Part shown: positions 35,068 through 42,867 of the stretch, one piece after another
Position numbering within the stretch: the first letter of the stretch is position 1
Layout: every line of letters starts with the position of its first letter
Assembly (NCBI GenBank): GCA_963803295.1
Contig: CAWDMC010000017.1
Coordinates: 14,111-78,110 of the forward strand
DNA length: 64,000 nucleotides
Direction: 5' to 3'
DNA from: CAWDMC01 sp963803295
GTDB taxonomy: Bacteria; Acidobacteriota; Terriglobia; UBA7540
Notes under the pieces: model-generated
What the model saw: only the letters and a program-made list of their open reading frames with translations
What the model was told of the DNA's origin: nothing
The model's database searches: none
Position numbers and translations under genes: made by a program

Positions 35068-36063
35068 ATGCCAGAGATGCTGGATGTAATCGTGGTCGGC
35101 GCCGGGCCTACAGGGCTAGCCTGTGGAATCGAAGCGGTGAAGAATGGCCTCACTCTGCTGATCCTCGAAAAAGGCTGCCTGGTGAATTCCATCTACAGCT
35201 ATCCCGCCAACATGACCTTTTTCACCACGCGGGAGCGGCTGGAGATTGGTGAAATCCCCTTTTCCAGTGTCAACGTAAAACCGGCGCGCGCCGAGGCTTT
35301 GGAATATTATCGCCGCGCCGCGGACTACTACCAGTTGCCCATACGCTATCAACAGCGGGTAGCCTCGATAAAGCCGTCGGAGTGTGGATTCCAGGTTGAA
35401 GCTCAGGACCAGGCCGGGCAGATCGTCCTCCACGCGGGCCGCAAGGTGATCGTGGCCACGGGCTACTATGACCTACCAAATTATCTGGGGATTCCGGGCG
35501 AGGATCTCACCAAGGTTTCGCATTACGCTTTGGAGGGCCACGCCTATTACGGCCGCAAAGTTGCGGTGATCGGGGGCGCAAACTCAGCGGCGATCACCGC
35601 GCTTGACCTGTACCGCCACGGCGCTTTCGTGACCCTGGTGTATCGCGGACGCGAACTGAGCCGTCACATTAAATACTGGATTCGGCCCGACATCGAGAAC
35701 CGCATTAAGGAGGGTTCGATCAAGGTCTACTTCGAGGCCCAGGTGACTGAAATCGCCTGGGATTCCATCATGGTGCGGACGGCAGCAGGCGGACAGGTGC
35801 GAGTCGAGAACGACTTTGTTTTCGCTCTTACCGGCTATCACCCTGACGTTGAACTCCTGCGAACGGCGGGAGTGGAGGTGAATCCGAAAAGTTACTGTCC
35901 GGCCTGCGATCCTGCTACCCTCGAAAGTAATATACCTGGATTCTACCTTGCCGGTGTCGTCATCGCCGGCCGCAATACTAATGAAATCTTTATCGAGAAC
36001 GGCCGTTTTCATGGCAAGCAGATCATCGCCGATATCAAACGAAGCCTTCGGGAAGAGAGCTAG
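35068..36063 (+). CDS. ypdA: YpdA-family bacillithiol disulfide reductase-like flavoprotein
   Basis: About 331 residues from ATG 35068 with GGGGAG 10 bases upstream. FAD motif VVGAGPTGLACGIEA, NADP motif VIGGANSAAITALDLYRHGA, and the YpdA-type SYPANMTFFTTRERLEIG and ESNIPGFYLAGVVIAGRNTN. YpdA reduces bacillithiol disulfide with NADPH. No redox CxxC is visible, which fits YpdA rather than thioredoxin reductase. It implies a bacillithiol-using organism. Confidence 0.88.
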   Translation: MPEMLDVIVVGAGPTGLACGIEAVKNGLTLLILEKGCLVNSIYSYPANMTFFTTRERLEIGEIPFSSVNVKPARAEALEYYRRAADYYQLPIRYQQRVASIKPSECGFQVEAQDQAGQIVLHAGRKVIVATGYYDLPNYLGIPGEDLTKVSHYALEGHAYYGRKVAVIGGANSAAITALDLYRHGAFVTLVYRGRELSRHIKYWIRPDIENRIKEGSIKVYFEAQVTEIAWDSIMVRTAAGGQVRVENDFVFALTGYHPDVELLRTAGVEVNPKSYCPACDPATLESNIPGFYLAGVVIAGRNTNEIFIENGRFHGKQIIADIKRSLREES

Positions 36064-36097
36064 AACAGGCGCAGATCAACACGAAGGAATCCGGCCC

Positions 36098-36270
36098 ATG
36101 AAGCGTCGGCGACCCACCACCTCTGCACCCTGATGCTAATGTCCGTGATGCTGGCAGTTTCGGCCAAGAAGGCGCCCTCGCAGGACGAGACGGAGGCCAT
36201 CCGGCAGCGCGCGCAATCCATTTCGGACCTTGAGTCGGACGGCGCCATGCCGTTCCGCCTGGAACCTACT
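36098..36270 (+). pseudogene. Remnant of a secreted protein gene (N-terminal part only)
   Basis: ATG 36098 opens MKRRRPTTSAP then stops. One frame over continues as a hydrophobic leader (LMLMSVMLAVSAKKA) and DETEAIRQRAQSISDLESDG plus AMPFRLEPTVTAA, after which similarity to any sensible protein is lost. The last part resembles the start of acidobacterial secreted proteins of unknown function. I read it as a decayed gene. The remaining stretch to 36493 holds nothing recognisable. Confidence 0.4.
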
Positions 36271-36493
36271 GTAACGGCAGCAGTTGCCTCACTAGGCGCT
36301 CCTGAGGATGCAGAGGGAAAGCGGGAGTCCGAAGACACGCCGGCGCAATCTGGAGGCGACGTGGAGCAGGCCCTTTCTCTTGACACCAGATCCTCCTTCC
36401 CACTATCGTCATCTCTCGTCTCGTTGGTTTGGATGTTCGGCAGTCCAAGGTCTGGCAAAAGTCGCCGACCAGGATATGGCAGAAGACGGCGGC

Positions 36494-37537
36494 ATGAGTG
36501 CAGGTGTGGGCACGGACAATCTTCAAGACAAGGGCCGGCGAAAGTGCACTTCTCCAGCTCGATGGCGGTCTTTGCTGGCACTTACCTTCGTCCCCTGCTT
36601 ATTCGCCTTCCTTTCTGCTTGCGGCAACCAGGATTACCAGAAGCCGCTCGATCAATTCCAGGAGGCTTCCGCCAAGGTCATCCGGTGCACTCAGAATTTT
36701 CTGGACAACATGAACAGGATTGAGCAGGAAGCCGCCATTGCCCGGCTGATGTTCGACAAGCAACCAGTCGATTTGCCGGGCATCAATCGCATTCAGGTCA
36801 TCACCCCTCACGAGATCGAGGTTCGCACCAAGGCCCTTGAGGCCCTCAGCTCGTACACCGCCAATCTTGCCGAACTTATTCAATCGAAGCATGGCGAAAA
36901 TATTTCGGGTAAGACGCAGGAACTCGGACAAACACTCAGTGCGATGGCCACGGACTCACAGTCCCTCCCGCCTTCCGCCGCCGGAGTCGAGAACGCCCGG
37001 CTCGGCGCTGCCACTCTAGCCGCCGCGACCGCTGTATCTCTTGTGGCCCAAGCGTTAGTTGAGCGTAAGCAAAGGCACGCCGTGGAGCAGGCCATTCGCG
37101 AGAACGACGCGCCGATCAGCGATTTGACGAAGGTTATCGAGGATGATATGGAAGCCGCCTATGCGCGGCAGCAGGCCACCCTCAGCGAGATGGAAGTGGA
37201 GCTTGTGGCTGACTATAAGAGGGAATTAGCGAAAGAGAAGCAGGCCAAGACCGCCGGAGCGGATCCCGGCGGAGCGGATCCCGGCGGAGCGGATCCCGTA
37301 TTGATCCTGTTGCTCTCAGAGCGCCTCAACCAAAACCGGGCCCGGCAAGCCACCCTCAAGGCCGCCGATCCCAAACCTGCCATCGCGGCCATGCGTAAGG
37401 CTCATTGCGATCTGGTTAAGTATGTCACCCAGAGAAACCCAGTGGATTTGGCGGAGCTGGCCGAGAGTGCTGAGGACTTCTGGAATCGCGCCCAGCCGCT
37501 GGCTGAGGCGGTTGCTGCTCTGGTGAATTCTAACTGA
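36494..37537 (+). CDS. Unrecognised lipoprotein with central helices and a DPGGA repeat
   Basis: 347 residues from ATG 36494 (ATG 36476 also possible). A basic N-region and hydrophobic core lead to lipobox FLSAC, so it should be a membrane-anchored lipoprotein. The mature part is mainly helical with a hydrophobic mid segment (LGAATLAAATAVSLVAQALV) that could insert in the membrane. A long charged helix (DDMEAAYARQQATLSEMEVE) follows, then a low-complexity GADPGGADPGGADP linker, then a helical C-terminal domain. No family recognised. Its neighbour 22 bases on is a small helical protein, suggesting a two-gene unit. Confidence 0.7.
   Translation: MSAGVGTDNLQDKGRRKCTSPARWRSLLALTFVPCLFAFLSACGNQDYQKPLDQFQEASAKVIRCTQNFLDNMNRIEQEAAIARLMFDKQPVDLPGINRIQVITPHEIEVRTKALEALSSYTANLAELIQSKHGENISGKTQELGQTLSAMATDSQSLPPSAAGVENARLGAATLAAATAVSLVAQALVERKQRHAVEQAIRENDAPISDLTKVIEDDMEAAYARQQATLSEMEVELVADYKRELAKEKQAKTAGADPGGADPGGADPVLILLLSERLNQNRARQATLKAADPKPAIAAMRKAHCDLVKYVTQRNPVDLAELAESAEDFWNRAQPLAEAVAALVNSN
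37256..37300 (+). repeat. Three 15-bp tandem repeats inside the lipoprotein gene
   Basis: The unit GGAGCGGATCCCGGC is present three times (the last copy ends in GTA), coding for GADPG units. In-frame, so copy number could vary without breaking the gene. Confidence 0.9.
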
Positions 37538-37559
37538 AACGTCCACTCGAGGTGGTGCC

Positions 37560-37883
37560 GTGACCGTGACCGAGGTCATCAAGATAATTGGTGAGGTCCT
37601 TAAGGCAATCGACGGGGTGCTGAACGATCCCGGGCTCGACGCAAGTTCAACGGAGTGGCAGCAGCTCTGGAACCTCAGAAAACGGCTTGACGACCGGCAA
37701 CGTGAGCTGGTGACCCTCGAGATCAAGCAGGACACTGAGAGATTCGCCGAGATCACCGCCAAGTTGTCGGCCGCCAACGAACAGCTTGGGCAGACCATCC
37801 ACCATATCGATCAAATTTCGGAGACCGTCAAGGCGGTTTCCACCATTGCCTCCATCGTGGAGACGTTGCTTGAGTTCGTCTAG
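37560..37883 (+). CDS. Small coiled-coil protein paired with the lipoprotein
   Basis: 107 residues, GTG 37560 with GAGGTGG upstream. N-terminal amphipathic helix (VTEVIKIIGEVLKAIDGVL), then heptad-like LRKRLDDRQRELVTLEIKQ and a hydrophobic C-terminal helix (AVSTIASIVETLLEFV). No signal peptide. Not recognised; probably a cytoplasmic or membrane-peripheral partner of the preceding gene product. Confidence 0.6.
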   Translation: MTVTEVIKIIGEVLKAIDGVLNDPGLDASSTEWQQLWNLRKRLDDRQRELVTLEIKQDTERFAEITAKLSAANEQLGQTIHHIDQISETVKAVSTIASIVETLLEFV

Positions 37884-37923
37884 CCCTGCCTGCCCCGGTC
37901 CGGCCCTTGTCAATTGCCACTCC

Positions 37924-38478
37924 TCAAATGGCGGGAAGTCTCTTACGTCGCAGCTTGGGCTTGTCGCCCGGCAAGTGGGTGAATCGCAGATCTTCGCCGC
38001 GCTTTAGCTTGGTCACATAGATGACCTGACCGGCGTGCAGGGCAAAGTGTTCGGCCACGTGGAATACGGCATAGACGCCCGTGACGTCGTATCCCTGGAT
38101 GGCGTAGGGGCGCGCCAGGTCGCGCGGCGTCAGGCGATCCAGCACTGCCGCGGCCTCCTTTACTGTCAACCGTAGCTTCGCCGTCAACACTCGGCGCGGA
38201 ACCGGACCCTGCTCGGAGAATTCCTGGTCGCGTTGCCGGCGGTCAGGCGCACCCCCCATTCCGGAAATGATCCACTGTCGCACGTTACCGCAGAGATGCA
38301 GCGCCAGATTCCCGACGCTGTTGGAGGTGGGATGCGGCCTCCACCAGATCTCTTGCTCCGAGAGCAGCTTTAGGCAACTCACGATGCGTGGCAGGTAAAC
38401 GTCGCGAAGACTGTGTTGAGCCTGGGCCAGGAAATCCTGCGCCAGGAAATCCTGTGAAAGAGTTTTGCGGACCGGCAT
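37924..38478 (-). CDS. DinB-family protein (DUF1572-like)
   Basis: 184 residues, four-helix-bundle DinB/YfiT fold. Candidate metal histidines lie in LALHLCGN and HVAEHFALHAGQ. AGAGGA precedes ATG 38478. The N-terminus contains a direct duplication SQDFLAQDFLAQ coded by a 15-base tandem repeat (about 38430-38460). Such proteins are often thiol-dependent (bacillithiol or mycothiol) S-transferases, which fits the YpdA gene nearby, but that is inference. Confidence 0.85.
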   Translation of the reverse strand: MPVRKTLSQDFLAQDFLAQAQHSLRDVYLPRIVSCLKLLSEQEIWWRPHPTSNSVGNLALHLCGNVRQWIISGMGGAPDRRQRDQEFSEQGPVPRRVLTAKLRLTVKEAAAVLDRLTPRDLARPYAIQGYDVTGVYAVFHVAEHFALHAGQVIYVTKLKRGEDLRFTHLPGDKPKLRRKRLPAI

Positions 38479-38529
38479 AAATGTTCCTCTTTTGTTGTGG
38501 CGGCACTGTCTGCCGCCATCATTTGGTTA

Positions 38530-39540
38530 TCACCTGGGACTCTGAAGTGAGCGCCGTTGTGAACGGCGTAGCCTGCGATCCTGCCGCAGATCCTCACTCA
38601 GTTGGGTGCGCCAAGCGGCGTCTTCCCAATAGGTAAGCCACAGGTAAAATGTGGCGTAACTGCGCCAGCCTCGCCACTTTCGAGCCAGCTTCTCGATGGC
38701 CGCCGGCCCCGGACGTTTACGCATGCCGTAGAACATCTTGACCATGTTTTGCAGGCCCACGTCGGCCGCGGGCAGACAATCGAGATGGCCCAGCGCGCGC
38801 AGGCCCACATACTGTGCGGTCCACGCGCCCACGCCTTTAAGGGCCAGAAGGTGCTCATAGGCAACGGCGGGATCGGCCGCGTGCAGAGCATCCAGATCCA
38901 GGGTGCGGTCAAGCACGGCCCGTGAGATCTCGATCATATACCGCGCCTTAGGACCCGAAATCTGGATCTGGCGCAGCTCGGCCGGCGTGGTGCGGGCCAG
39001 CACCGCTGGCTCGGGAAAGGCATTGTAGCGCTTGCCCCTGTACTCGATCTGACGGCCATAAGTCGCGATCAAGGCGTTCTTCACTTTGTGCGCGAAAGTC
39101 AGGTTGACTTGTTGCTCGAGGATCGCCGACATCAGAGTCTCGTAGATGCTGGCTGACTGCGGAATGCGCATGCCGTGAAAGTGCGCGATCAACCTGCCCA
39201 GCACCGGATCCGAACTGGCAATCCGCTTCAAAGGGGTAAGATCGAGTTCGGTGGAGAATTGCCGGGTCACCTGTGCGAGGATTTCCCGGCGGGTCGACGC
39301 ATCCGTTGGGCCCGCCAGAATCCGCACTTCGAGAGGGCCCTGCTTCGGCCTTCCTGTCGTGCTCTCGCGAACCGCGAACAGGATAAGCTCTCCCGCGATC
39401 TCTGCCACCCGGCGGTACTCGCCGTTCTCGAAGTAGTCCAGTAGCGGATCGAATGTGCGTCCGCCCAGGGCTGCAGGAGGGCTCAGGATGAACCGAAGCG
39501 TGTGAGCGAAATCGAAGGGCTGGCGAGGTTCAATAAACAT
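38530..39540 (-). CDS. DNA-3-methyladenine glycosylase (AlkA-type, HhH-GPD)
   Basis: 336 residues. The base-excision glycosylase core has LMSAILEQQVNLTFAHKVKN, the helix-hairpin-helix ALKGVGAWTAQYVGLRALG and the catalytic aspartate in CLPAADVGLQ. The N-terminal 120 residues form an AlkA_N-like domain (QPFDFAHTLRFI). It removes alkylated purines. It stands next to the DinB gene on the same strand, 51 bases apart. Confidence 0.9.
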   Translation of the reverse strand: MFIEPRQPFDFAHTLRFILSPPAALGGRTFDPLLDYFENGEYRRVAEIAGELILFAVRESTTGRPKQGPLEVRILAGPTDASTRREILAQVTRQFSTELDLTPLKRIASSDPVLGRLIAHFHGMRIPQSASIYETLMSAILEQQVNLTFAHKVKNALIATYGRQIEYRGKRYNAFPEPAVLARTTPAELRQIQISGPKARYMIEISRAVLDRTLDLDALHAADPAVAYEHLLALKGVGAWTAQYVGLRALGHLDCLPAADVGLQNMVKMFYGMRKRPGPAAIEKLARKWRGWRSYATFYLWLTYWEDAAWRTQLSEDLRQDRRLRRSQRRSLQSPR

Positions 39541-39862
39541 GATGCCGCGCGGACCAGGATTCTACCGATCAATTTAAGCATAAGATCGCCTGCCAAAAAT
39601 AGGCGTTGGGTCTGCTTGCGAACCAACTCGCCGCAAATATCTTGAATATCCTATATCCTGAATATCCTGAGCGATCCTTGCTCCATCCCGAGAAGATATG
39701 TTAACTTTGTGATTTCGCAATGCGGAGTTGAGCCAGTCTGAGGGAGTACCGTCCAGGATGTGACGGCTGCGGGAAATTCCACGAATTGTCTTGCTGAGAA
39801 GGACGAAGGGATCGGGTCCTATCAGTCACAGACCCGAGGCTACAGGATAACTGGCCTGTCGT
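39541..39862. other. Gene-free interval with a short direct repeat
   Basis: Lies between divergent genes. Low-GC core contains TGAATATCCT twice (39643-39652, 39659-39668). No gene seen; presumably holds both promoters. Confidence 0.4.
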
Positions 39863-40330
39863 ATGGCAAAGAAGCTTGCTGAACAACCCGCAGCGCCCAA
39901 GCCGCTAGGTTCCAACCCGGAGGAGCTGCCTAAGAAAGCCGCGCCCGCCGCTTCGGCCAAACCCGCTACCGGACGACTGGTATGGCTCTGCGTCTCGGGC
40001 TGGTTCGTTCCCGGACTCGGCCACTGGATGCTGGGCAAGAAGATCCGTGCCCTGATTCTCTTTACTGCTATCGTCACCATGTTTCTTCTGGGATTGGCCA
40101 TGAAGGGCGAGTTCTTTTCCACCGCGAGCGGTTCTTATCTGGAGACGCTTGGTTATTTCGGCGAGATGTGCGTGGGATTAGCCATGCCAATCGCGAGTTT
40201 CTTCGGCTACGCGGGGAATCCCTTCTTTGTCAGTGCGGATTACGGGACAGCCTTCCTGGTTTCAGCCGGAATGCTTAACGTGCTTTCCATTCTGGACGCG
40301 TACGACATTGCTGTGGGGCGGAAGAATTGA
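39863..40330 (+). CDS. Small multi-pass membrane protein (DUF6677-like)
   Basis: 155 residues. A Pro/Ala-rich cytoplasmic N-terminus (about 35 residues) precedes VWLCVSGWFVPGLGHWMLGK and three more hydrophobic segments. The GWFVPGLGH block resembles TM2/DUF6677-type proteins common in Acidobacteriota; assignment is from memory. Function unknown. It is followed by another small membrane protein. Confidence 0.7.
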   Translation: MAKKLAEQPAAPKPLGSNPEELPKKAAPAASAKPATGRLVWLCVSGWFVPGLGHWMLGKKIRALILFTAIVTMFLLGLAMKGEFFSTASGSYLETLGYFGEMCVGLAMPIASFFGYAGNPFFVSADYGTAFLVSAGMLNVLSILDAYDIAVGRKN

Positions 40331-40336
40331 GTCATT

Positions 40337-40360
40337 AGAGTTTCTAAGACGCGAAACTCT
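40337..40360. repeat. GAGTTTC/GAAACTC repeat, copy 2
   Basis: AGAGTTTC (40337-40344) and GAAACTCT (40353-40360) flank 8 bases. Same arms and spacing as 13557-13578. Confidence 0.75.
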
Positions 40361-40392
40361 GATGCACTACCCGGTTTGGCCTCGTTGATCTT

Positions 40393-40569
40393 ATGGCTAT
40401 TCCTCACTTTGCCGCGATGCTGCTGTTTGCCGCCCTGGTATCTGTGGTGTTTGCCGTGATCACCAAGGACACCACGCGCGCCCGCCTGCTTTACGGCGTC
40501 AAATCATTCGGCATGTTCATCGGCATCGCCCTGGCGCTTGGCTGGCTGATGTTCCTCCTGGCGCGCTGA
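40393..40569 (+). CDS. 58-residue two-helix membrane protein
   Basis: Starts MAIPHFAAMLLFAALVSVVF, then a short charged loop (TKDTTRARL) and a second helix (FGMFIGIALALGWLMFLLAR). The two-helix hairpin with a basic loop is convincing as a protein even though the ribosome-binding site is weak. It probably belongs with the DUF6677-like gene just upstream. Function unknown. Confidence 0.65.
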   Translation: MAIPHFAAMLLFAALVSVVFAVITKDTTRARLLYGVKSFGMFIGIALALGWLMFLLAR

Positions 40570-40669
40570 CCCAGGCCTCTGCTGGGAAGCCAGGGTACCA
40601 TCATCCTGAACCCGCAACCGCCATTTTCGGAGTTTCGAGTTCGTCTTTTACTCCCTTGGAGAGCCACGA

Positions 40670-42136
40670 ATGAGTGTTCATGCTATCCCGTCGGGGAAAA
40701 AGCTGGTGACCCTGATTCCAGGCGACGGCACTGGTCCGGAGCTGATCGAGGCCACCCGCCGGATCATCGAAGCGACCTGCGTGCCGATCGACTGGGAGGT
40801 TCGCCAGGCCGGCGCTAGCATTTTCAAGCAGGGGTTGCCCTCCGGCGTTCCGGCCGAAACCATCGACAGCGTTGCGAAGACGCGCGTGGTTCTGAAGGGA
40901 CCCCTCGAAACCCCCGTCGGCTTTGGCGAGAAGAGCGCCAACGTCACCTTGCGCAAGCTGTTTGAGACCTACGCCAATATCCGGCCGGCGCGGGAATTGC
41001 CCGGCATCAAGACGCCTTACAGTGGACGCGGCATCGACCTGGTGGTGGTACGCGAGAATGTCGAGGATCTCTACGCTGGCATCGAATACATGCAGACCCC
41101 CGGCGTGGCCGAGGGCCTGAAGCTGATCTCGCGCAAGGGGTGCGAGAAAATCGTGCGCCTGGCGTTTGAATTCGCCCGGTCGGAAGGACGCAGGAAGGTC
41201 CACTGCGCCACCAAGTCGAACATCATGAAGCTCACCGAAGGCCTGCTGAAGCGCACCTTCGAGCAGATTGCCCAGGAGTATCCTGATATCGAGGCGTACC
41301 ACATCATCGTCGATAACTGCGCCCACCAGTTGGTGAAAAAGCCCGAGCAGTTTGACGTGATCGTCACCACCAACATGAACGGCGACATACTGAGCGACCT
41401 CTCCTCGGCGCTGATCGGGGGCCTCGGCTTTGCGCCTTCGGCCAACATTGGCAGCGATGTTGCCATCTTCGAGGCCGTCCATGGCTCTGCCCCTAAGTAT
41501 GCCGGCAAGAACCTGGCCAATCCGACGGCGCTTATCTTCACGGGTGTGATGCTGCTGCGGCACCTGAACGAATTCGAGGCGGCGGCTGCGATTGAGAATG
41601 CCGTACTTGTCACGCTCGAGGAAGGGAAGTTCCGCACCGGTGACATCGTGGGCTATGACCGAGGCACTCCGACCAGCGCTTACGCCGATGCCATCATCGC
41701 CAACCTGGGCCGCAAGTCCGAGCACTGGAAGGTGCGGGATCACAAGCCGCTCAAGGTGCCCGAGGTTTCCTCTCGGCCTGATTTTGTCACCCCAAAGTCG
41801 CGCCGCGTGGTCGGCATAGACCTGTTTGTGGAATCGCCACTGGGTCCGGGCGAGCTTGGCGCGAGCCTGGAGAAGATCGTCGAGGCGTCGCCGCTCAAAC
41901 TCAAGATGATCTCGAACCGCGGCACCAAGGTGTATCCGTTCGGCGGTGCCATCACCGATTGCGTGGATGCCTGGTTCTGCCGCTTCATTCCCCGCAACGG
42001 CAATCATGTGGTTAACGACGAAGATGTGCTGGCGCTAGTCCAGCGCGTCGCCGCCCAGCACCACTGGACGCATATCGAGAAACTACACGAGTTTGACGGT
42101 CAGTTGGGATTCACTAAGGCGCAAGGGGAGGATTGA
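40670..42136 (+). CDS. icd: NADP-type isocitrate dehydrogenase with C-terminal extension
   Basis: TCA-cycle enzyme converting isocitrate to 2-oxoglutarate, 488 residues. LIPGDGTGPELIEATRRI opens the family fold; substrate residues in ETPVGFGEKSANVTLRK (phospho-loop serine region) and NIRPARELPG; metal aspartates in NMNGDILSDLSSAL; cofactor loop EAVHGSAPKYAGKNLANPTA. The 140-residue tail after a standard-length core is as in Thermus-type IDH. An isopropylmalate-dehydrogenase-like enzyme is the alternative but less likely given NVTLRKLFETYANIRP. Confidence 0.88.
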   Translation: MSVHAIPSGKKLVTLIPGDGTGPELIEATRRIIEATCVPIDWEVRQAGASIFKQGLPSGVPAETIDSVAKTRVVLKGPLETPVGFGEKSANVTLRKLFETYANIRPARELPGIKTPYSGRGIDLVVVRENVEDLYAGIEYMQTPGVAEGLKLISRKGCEKIVRLAFEFARSEGRRKVHCATKSNIMKLTEGLLKRTFEQIAQEYPDIEAYHIIVDNCAHQLVKKPEQFDVIVTTNMNGDILSDLSSALIGGLGFAPSANIGSDVAIFEAVHGSAPKYAGKNLANPTALIFTGVMLLRHLNEFEAAAAIENAVLVTLEEGKFRTGDIVGYDRGTPTSAYADAIIANLGRKSEHWKVRDHKPLKVPEVSSRPDFVTPKSRRVVGIDLFVESPLGPGELGASLEKIVEASPLKLKMISNRGTKVYPFGGAITDCVDAWFCRFIPRNGNHVVNDEDVLALVQRVAAQHHWTHIEKLHEFDGQLGFTKAQGED

Positions 42137-42340
42137 GGGATGCAGGTGAGTGTGCGTTTGAGTGGCTTAATCGTAGTACCTCTCAAAGATATGCTCCAAG
42201 CGCGCAGTTGAAGTACTCAATAGCGGCGGTTCCGATTCGCATCATCTACAACCAGCTCGAAAGCTGTTCGAATCGTTCGCGTCTTGCACGGCGCGCGGGC
42301 TTACCGGGCTCCTTGTAGAAGAATCTAAGGGAAGGGAAAT

Positions 42341-42862
42341 ATGGCTAAGCCGAAACAGGAATCTACGGAGCATCCACTCGTTGCCGTGATTATGGGCTCG
42401 AAGTCCGACTGGGACACCATGATCCACGCCGTCGAGACGCTGGACGAGCTTGGCATTCCTTCGGAGGTGCGCGTACTCTCGGCGCACCGGACGCCCGACG
42501 CCCTCTTTGAGTACGTCGCTGCCGCGGAGGGCCGTGGAATCGAGGCGATTATCGCCGCCGCAGGCGGTGCCGCACATTTGGCCGGAGTCACCGCGGCCAA
42601 GACTCTACTGCCCGTACTGGGCGTGCCCATGCAGTCGAAAGCACTCAATGGGCTCGATTCGCTGCTCTCGACCGTGCAGATGCCGGCCGGGATTCCCGTG
42701 GCCACCTTCGCCATCGGCAAGGCGGGCGCGGCGAATGCAGCCCTTTTTGCCGCCCAGATTTTAGCCGCCAGGCACCCTGCTTATCGCGATGCGCTCGCCC
42801 GATACCGGGAAGCGCGGGCTCGAGCGATCCTCGAAAATCCCGATCCTCGGCAGGGAACATAG
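42341..42862 (+). CDS. purE: N5-carboxyaminoimidazole ribonucleotide mutase
   Basis: Purine biosynthesis, class I PurE, 173 residues. VIMGSKSDWDTM, VLSAHRTPDALFEY with the catalytic histidine, and IAAAGGAAHLAGVTAAKT. GGGAAGGGAAAT precedes the ATG. No purK is adjacent. It ends 5 bases from the stop of the convergent TonB-receptor gene. The 200 bases before it hold nothing recognised. Confidence 0.97.
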   Translation: MAKPKQESTEHPLVAVIMGSKSDWDTMIHAVETLDELGIPSEVRVLSAHRTPDALFEYVAAAEGRGIEAIIAAAGGAAHLAGVTAAKTLLPVLGVPMQSKALNGLDSLLSTVQMPAGIPVATFAIGKAGAANAALFAAQILAARHPAYRDALARYREARARAILENPDPRQGT

Positions 42863-42867
42863 AACAG

